From Drechslerella dactyloides (Eukaryota > Ascomycota > Orbiliomycetes > Orbiliales > Orbiliaceae): a stretch of 64,000 nucleotides of DNA. A program made the translations under genes and the position numbers. The notes under the pieces are model-generated. The model did no database searches, was not told the origin of the DNA, and saw only the letters and a program-made list of their open reading frames with translations. Each line of letters starts with the position of its first letter. Position 1 is the stretch's first letter. Positions 59,944 to 64,000 of this stretch are shown here, one piece after another. The stretch covers positions 6,076,001 to 6,140,000 of the forward strand of contig JAGTWJ010000001.1 in the NCBI GenBank assembly GCA_020064725.1, read 5' to 3'.

Positions 59944-60112
59944 CCCTCGATGGTGTAGTTGGTATCACAACAGGCTGTAATGGTCTTCGGATAACCTCCG
60001 AACATGCTAGTAACCTGCAGGTCACCAGTAAGTCCCAACTGCCCGCGAGTACTCCTCATACGTCCACAGCGTATCTAACAGAACGACCTAGGTTCGAATC
60101 TGGTTCGAGGGA
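59944..60112 (+). tRNA. tRNA-like sequence: intron-containing tRNA-Tyr candidate or tRNA pseudogene
   Basis: CCCTCGA (59944-59950) is exactly complementary to TCGAGGG (60105-60111), which is followed by a discriminator A. After the 5' arm comes a canonical A-box/D-arm (TGGTGTAGTTGGTATCAC, 59951-59968), then ACAGG-CTGTAAT, where a loop would read anticodon GTA (Tyr). tRNA-Tyr genes normally carry an intron right after this point. A B-box-like GGTTCGAATC (60091-60100) lies next to the 3' acceptor arm, and T runs follow (from 60119). Removing 59981-60076 leaves 73 nt, the mature length. Against it: the T stem pairs poorly, and the 3' anticodon stem (positions 39-43) does not match ACAGG. It therefore may be decayed. 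Confidence 0.35.
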
Positions 60113-60477
60113 ACACTTCTTTTTTTGCCCTTTTTTGCTACTGAATTTCATATGCTTTTTTGCGCCCGCCGACGCCAAGCCGTTTGCCCGCGTGACAAAC
60201 ACACAAACACCGTCACACGCAACACAGGCGCCAACGCGAAACATCACACCGCATCACTCACCCATCACCACATCGCGACTCCAATGCCATCGAGCCCGCC
60301 TCACACATCGCGATCGGGTCTCCCGCAGCCCATTCCGATGCTGTAATTAGCCGCCTGTGTCGCCCTCGCACAGTATCACGAACCCGATCCTCATCTTGAA
60401 CTCTCCCAGCCTCGCTGCCAGGCTTCGCTCGTGTCGAGACTGCGACATCCCGGCAATCGACATCGCCAATTGCAACC

Positions 60478-62014
60478 ATGAACAACTCTGCCTTTCGCAA
60501 GCTTGTCAACGACACCCCGCGGGTCGACCGCTCCTCCGCCGGCGGGAGTGATGCTGCCCCATCTGCTGCCCCGTCGCTCGGCTCCCGCCAGCGGGCTTCC
60601 ATCCCGATGACCCCGTAGGTGAACCTCCCGTCCCTGTGCACCTTAGATCGCAGCTGCTAACACTCCCTACAGACGCTCCGTCGGCTTCAATTCATCTTCA
60701 AATGCCTTCGCGCAACAAGCCGCCGCCTACCGTCTCCAGCAGAACCCGCCCAAGGAGAAGAAGTTCAAGTCTGCCGCCCCCCTCGGCTCCAAGCTGCCGC
60801 AAGGTTACGTCGACCGCGCCAAGCTTCGCGATGCCGACGGCGACAATGAACCTACCGACGATGACGCGGAAAGGCGACTCGCCGCGCTGATGGAGCTCGT
60901 CGAGGAAGGCAGCCTGACGCGCGAGGAAGCCATCGAGCAGAGTAAAGCCTTCGGAGGGGACCTACGTAGCACGCATCTCGTCAAGGGCCTAGATTTCAAG
61001 CTGCTGGAACGCGCACGGAAAGGCGAGGATGTCACCTCCGGTAAGGCAGCAGCATCAGCGGACGTCGACGAGGACATGGACGACGAGCTAGACAAGGCGT
61101 TAGAGAAAGACGTCGAAGTCGTCAAGCGGCAGAAGAGGAAAGACGCAGATGACGACGACGATGACGCCGCCGCCGCGCCGAAGAAGAAGACCCGCGCCGA
61201 AATCCTCGCGGAGTGGAAGAAGACCCGCGAGGAAGCTGCGGCGAAAAAGATCGCCGAAACAGCTCTAGGCTCCAAGTTCAAGAAGATCGCTGAAAAGGTC
61301 AAGAAGCCCAAACCCTCCAAAGACGACAAAGTCACCTCGAACGCCACACGGCCCTCCGACACCGCCTCCACCAAGAAGCGGAAACGCCACACCGACGAAA
61401 CGTCCAAACCGAAAGAAACGGTAATCGACAACGGCACCGTCCTCGGCATCCTCCCACCAGACCTCCCCGCGAAACCCACCGTCGCACCACCCCCACCCTC
61501 AGACGAAGACGTAAACATCTTCGACGACGCCCCAGATGACTACGACCCGCTAGCAGACCTGCAAGACAGCGACGCCTCATCCTCCGACGATGAAGGCGAG
61601 CTCCAGGACGCCGACGGCGACAAACCCACCCGGAAACCCTCAAAGCAATCCCCCATGCCACCACCACCCGCACCATCCACACGACCCAAAAACTACTTCT
61701 CCACATCTTCTAAAGACGCCGAGCTATCAACCGAATCGATAGCTTCAAAGCCGCTCAGCGGGCAAGACCTCGCAAACACGGCCGAACTCCAAGCAGCCAT
61801 CAAGAAGGCCGCGCAGATGCGGGAACTGTCGAAAGCAGACTTGGACAGCGAAGAAGCCAAGAAGGAGGCGCGGCATAAAGCCATGCTGGCGGCGGCGGCG
61901 AGAGACGACGAGGATGTCGATATGGGCTTTGGCGACAGCCGGACGTTCGGTGACGACGAGGAAGAAGACCTCGGCGTCGGGAAGAAGCGGAAGAACAAGA
62001 AGAAGAAGGCGTAG
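60478..62014 (+). CDS. RED-like N-terminal domain protein (IK/RED spliceosomal factor homologue)
   Basis: Nuclear protein of the RED/IK family, spliceosome B-complex components. Exons 60478-60614 and 60673-62014, joined at MTPRSVGFNSSSN, give 492 residues. The N-terminal start MNNSAFRKLVNDTPRV and the core FKSAAPLGSKLPQGYVDRAK, DDAERRLAALMELVEEGSLT and FGGDLRSTHLVKGLDFKLLE (about 80-165) match the RED N-terminal domain. The rest is highly charged: Lys/Asp/Glu-rich segments (DADDDDDDAAAAPKKKTRAE), a Pro-rich stretch (MPPPPAPSTRPKNYF), and a basic nuclear-targeting-like C-terminus (GVGKKRKNKKKKA). Middle motifs such as NIFDDAPDDYDPLADLQD resemble the tail of fungal RED proteins. The typical RE/RD/ED dipeptide repeat of animal RED is not seen. 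Confidence 0.82.
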
Positions 62015-63166
62015 TCGTGTATCTGGCAGTACTTGTACGATATCGGTGTTGGCATAGCTTTCTATATACAATTCATCTACATCATTTGAAACTGAAATAA
62101 ACAAGCCGATTTAACCGCATTTAAATACACCAATATTCATCTTGATAGTCATTTTGGTTCAAATGCCTTGACTTTCACCTGTAGAACCTTGCTTCTGCTC
62201 TTCCTCCTTCTCTTGTTCTCATTTTGTAGCTGTCAATGACTTTTGTCAAAGGTCAACCACCGGGCTTTGTCGCCCGCTTTTCTCTGTCGCCGACCGGTCT
62301 TCTTCTCTTGCCTGCGAAATTTTTGTTCCAGCAGCAGCATCGGCGGTCTGCGTATGGACTCCAGTATATTCTATACGAAGCGTATCCCGCTCGACATGAA
62401 ACACATGCTTGTGTTGTAATTTGTGTCCGAGGCTCCACTTCCTCAGGTTCCTCGGCAGCATTCTCCCTTCAGGCTTGTCAGTTACTTAGTTACTGTAAAA
62501 GGTTTCTAAGAGTGTTCACAAGGCACACTCACGGAATATTGTAGGTATTGATATCATCTAGCATGCAACTGCTGCTTCGAGACCATCGAAAGACAGCATG
62601 CGCGCTGCGATATGTAGAGCTGGCAGCGCATTGTTGCACGAATTGCGAATGATCGCCGGTCATCAAAGTCCATCAAATATGAGATGATGTTTCGCTGACA
62701 TTTTGTTCCCGATGAGGAAAGGTTGAGCATAGGTTCTGAGATCATATCTTGACCGTGGAAACGGAAACCGGTTTTCTGGACCGCTGAAATATTCGTCGGG
62801 CAGTCAGATATGCTCGATTTGTACCTGAAATCGTGTGGGTACCCCCAACTTTTGGTGTGACTCCTGTAACTAAAGTGAGGCGGTATATAAACGCAGACCG
62901 GTCGACTCTATATTCATAGACATGCTAGATCTAGTGGATGAGAGGCTAGCTTGGGGATGGATGAATACCTTGTAGAGGTCCAGTGAGTTTTCATCCTGGC
63001 TCTCATGGGTTTGTACGGTGTACATGTTTGTATGAAGAGACCGGGAGGGTGAGAGGACGCGTGATGAAGCTGGAGGAAAAGTAACGATGAAGAGGGGAGA
63101 TGAAGGGGGCTGTGGAATAGGACTAAATGCTGCTGGATGCTTACATTATTATACAATGTAGCAATA

Positions 63167-63363
63167 CCTACTGTGCCGGAACATCAGGGTGGGTTACTAC
63201 GGTTATTTGCTGAAAAAGCTGCATTTTTACGGTATTATTACCTGGAGTACGTATTTAATATTTTCCTTGATTAAACCGGTAATAATACGGCATTACAGCC
63301 AATTCTTTGTTAGAGGGCGGTATCAGATCGTATTCAAAAACAGGTCTCTTCCGGCACAGTAGG
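63167..63363. mobile_element. MITE-like element with 15-bp terminal inverted repeats and TA flanks
   Basis: CCTACTGTGCCGGAA at 63167-63181 is exactly complementary to 63349-63363. Both ends are flanked by TA (63165-63166 and 63364-63365), the target duplication expected for Tc1/mariner-type insertions. Inside lies a second inverted repeat (GGTATTATTACC at 63231-63242 against GGTAATAATAC at 63279-63289). At 197 bp there is no coding capacity, so it would depend on a transposase elsewhere. Element boundaries are seen directly; class is inferred. Confidence 0.65.
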
Positions 63364-63815
63364 TAGGTACTTAGCTTAGGTATTCATAGAATCAAGATAC
63401 AAGCGACTGTTGTATCTGTGGTTGACAAAGTTATTTATACCATTATTTTCCTGTTGATCAAGATGCATAGAAGGATGAGAGTTGTAGTTAGTATTACTCG
63501 CTCATGTATTTACAATCATGATGTAATTATAGACACTTAATTTCGAGCGCATCACATGTCAGACTGGAGTATCAGATGCTTCTAGAAACTTCTGATCTGG
63601 TATAGTATATGTCCCTGTTCTCCCGCCTGTCTGAACAGGAAGGCTAGAATAGAAAGTGAATATTCAAATCATCCACATGTAGCCAGCATGTCGTTGGAGC
63701 TACCACATCAGCGCATTATTACCAGAAACCACCCTTACCATCATTGAATATTGATTGCGTATGTGGCTTTTTCTAGAATTTTAGGCCTGTCAAATACTAG
63801 TATACAAAAAATAGC

Positions 63816-63838
63816 ACATCAGCTGATGTCTAGACATC
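63816..63838. repeat. two overlapping 14-bp perfect palindromes
   Basis: ACATCAGCTGATGT (63816-63829) and GATGTCTAGACATC (63825-63838) are each perfect palindromes and share five bases. They lie in AT-rich non-coding DNA about 450 bp after the MITE-like element. Confidence 0.6.
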
Positions 63839-64000
63839 TGAGCCTGGTGCTCCGGACTACCTATTTATAGCTACAGCGGAGTGTCATTATTATACAGGGT
63901 GGAATTATATTAATAGTCTAGCAGTTACCAGAGCTATGAAAGCTTCGAGGGATAGATGGTATTACCGCTTATAAGTTTGTCTATATTCTCAATGCTCTAA

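Larger units (their letters stand above)
57978..60477. other. 2.5 kb divergent region between hexosaminidase and RED-domain genes
   Basis: Holds the hexosaminidase promoter, a run of 17 A near 58464-58480, GC-rich low-information frames on both strands around 58400-59390, a small minus-strand open frame (59599-59886) and a tRNA-like sequence (59944-60112). Apart from those two, nothing is supported. Confidence 0.45.
62015..64000. other. AT-rich non-coding end of the window
   Basis: No supportable gene in the last 2 kb; frames are under 105 codons and low-information. It contains a MITE-like element (63167-63363) and overlapping perfect palindromes (63816-63838). Confidence 0.45.

Overview
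The window is nuclear DNA from a filamentous ascomycete (Pezizomycotina). The evidence is dense GT-AG introns of about 45-150 nt with CTAAC-type branch sites, a fungal-type adenylate cyclase (Ras-association, LRR, PP2C-like and cyclase modules on one chain), a PDR-type ABC transporter, a Nab2-type CCCH protein and a GH20 hexosaminidase. The class within Pezizomycotina cannot be fixed from this window. All gene models were assembled by reading exons and splice sites by eye.

Left part (1-9000): three plus-strand genes that look like the right end of a secondary-metabolite gene cluster. They encode a class I/II PLP aminotransferase of the ACC-synthase/GliI type (nine exons), an unusual 749-residue membrane-anchored protein with the haem-oxygenase-like iron-containing redox enzyme fold, and a microsomal cytochrome P450 (eight exons). 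No PKS, NRPS or terpene synthase is visible, so the backbone enzyme, if there is one, lies left of base 1.

Middle-left (9000-28400): conserved housekeeping genes. UTP20 (minus) and POL5 (plus), two nucleolar ribosome-biogenesis factors, are head-to-head over about 230 bp that hold an RRPE-like motif. Then come a minus-strand acidic protein with one C-terminal membrane segment, NAB2 (minus), cytosolic tyrosyl-tRNA synthetase (plus) and an elongin-A-like F-box protein (minus). NAB2 and the synthetase share a divergent promoter with a perfect bZIP-type palindrome.

Centre (28400-46400): about 11 kb almost without convincing coding sequence, rich in tetranucleotide repeats, leads into the adenylate cyclase gene (six coding exons, about 2175 residues). 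An in-frame coding block at 36411 could be an alternative first exon.

Right part (46400-64000): a 4.2 kb non-coding stretch, a full-length PDR-type ABC transporter (six exons), a secreted beta-N-acetylhexosaminidase (minus), a region with a tRNA-like sequence, a RED-domain spliceosomal protein, and an AT-rich end that carries a 197-bp MITE-like element with 15-bp perfect terminal inverted repeats and flanking TA.
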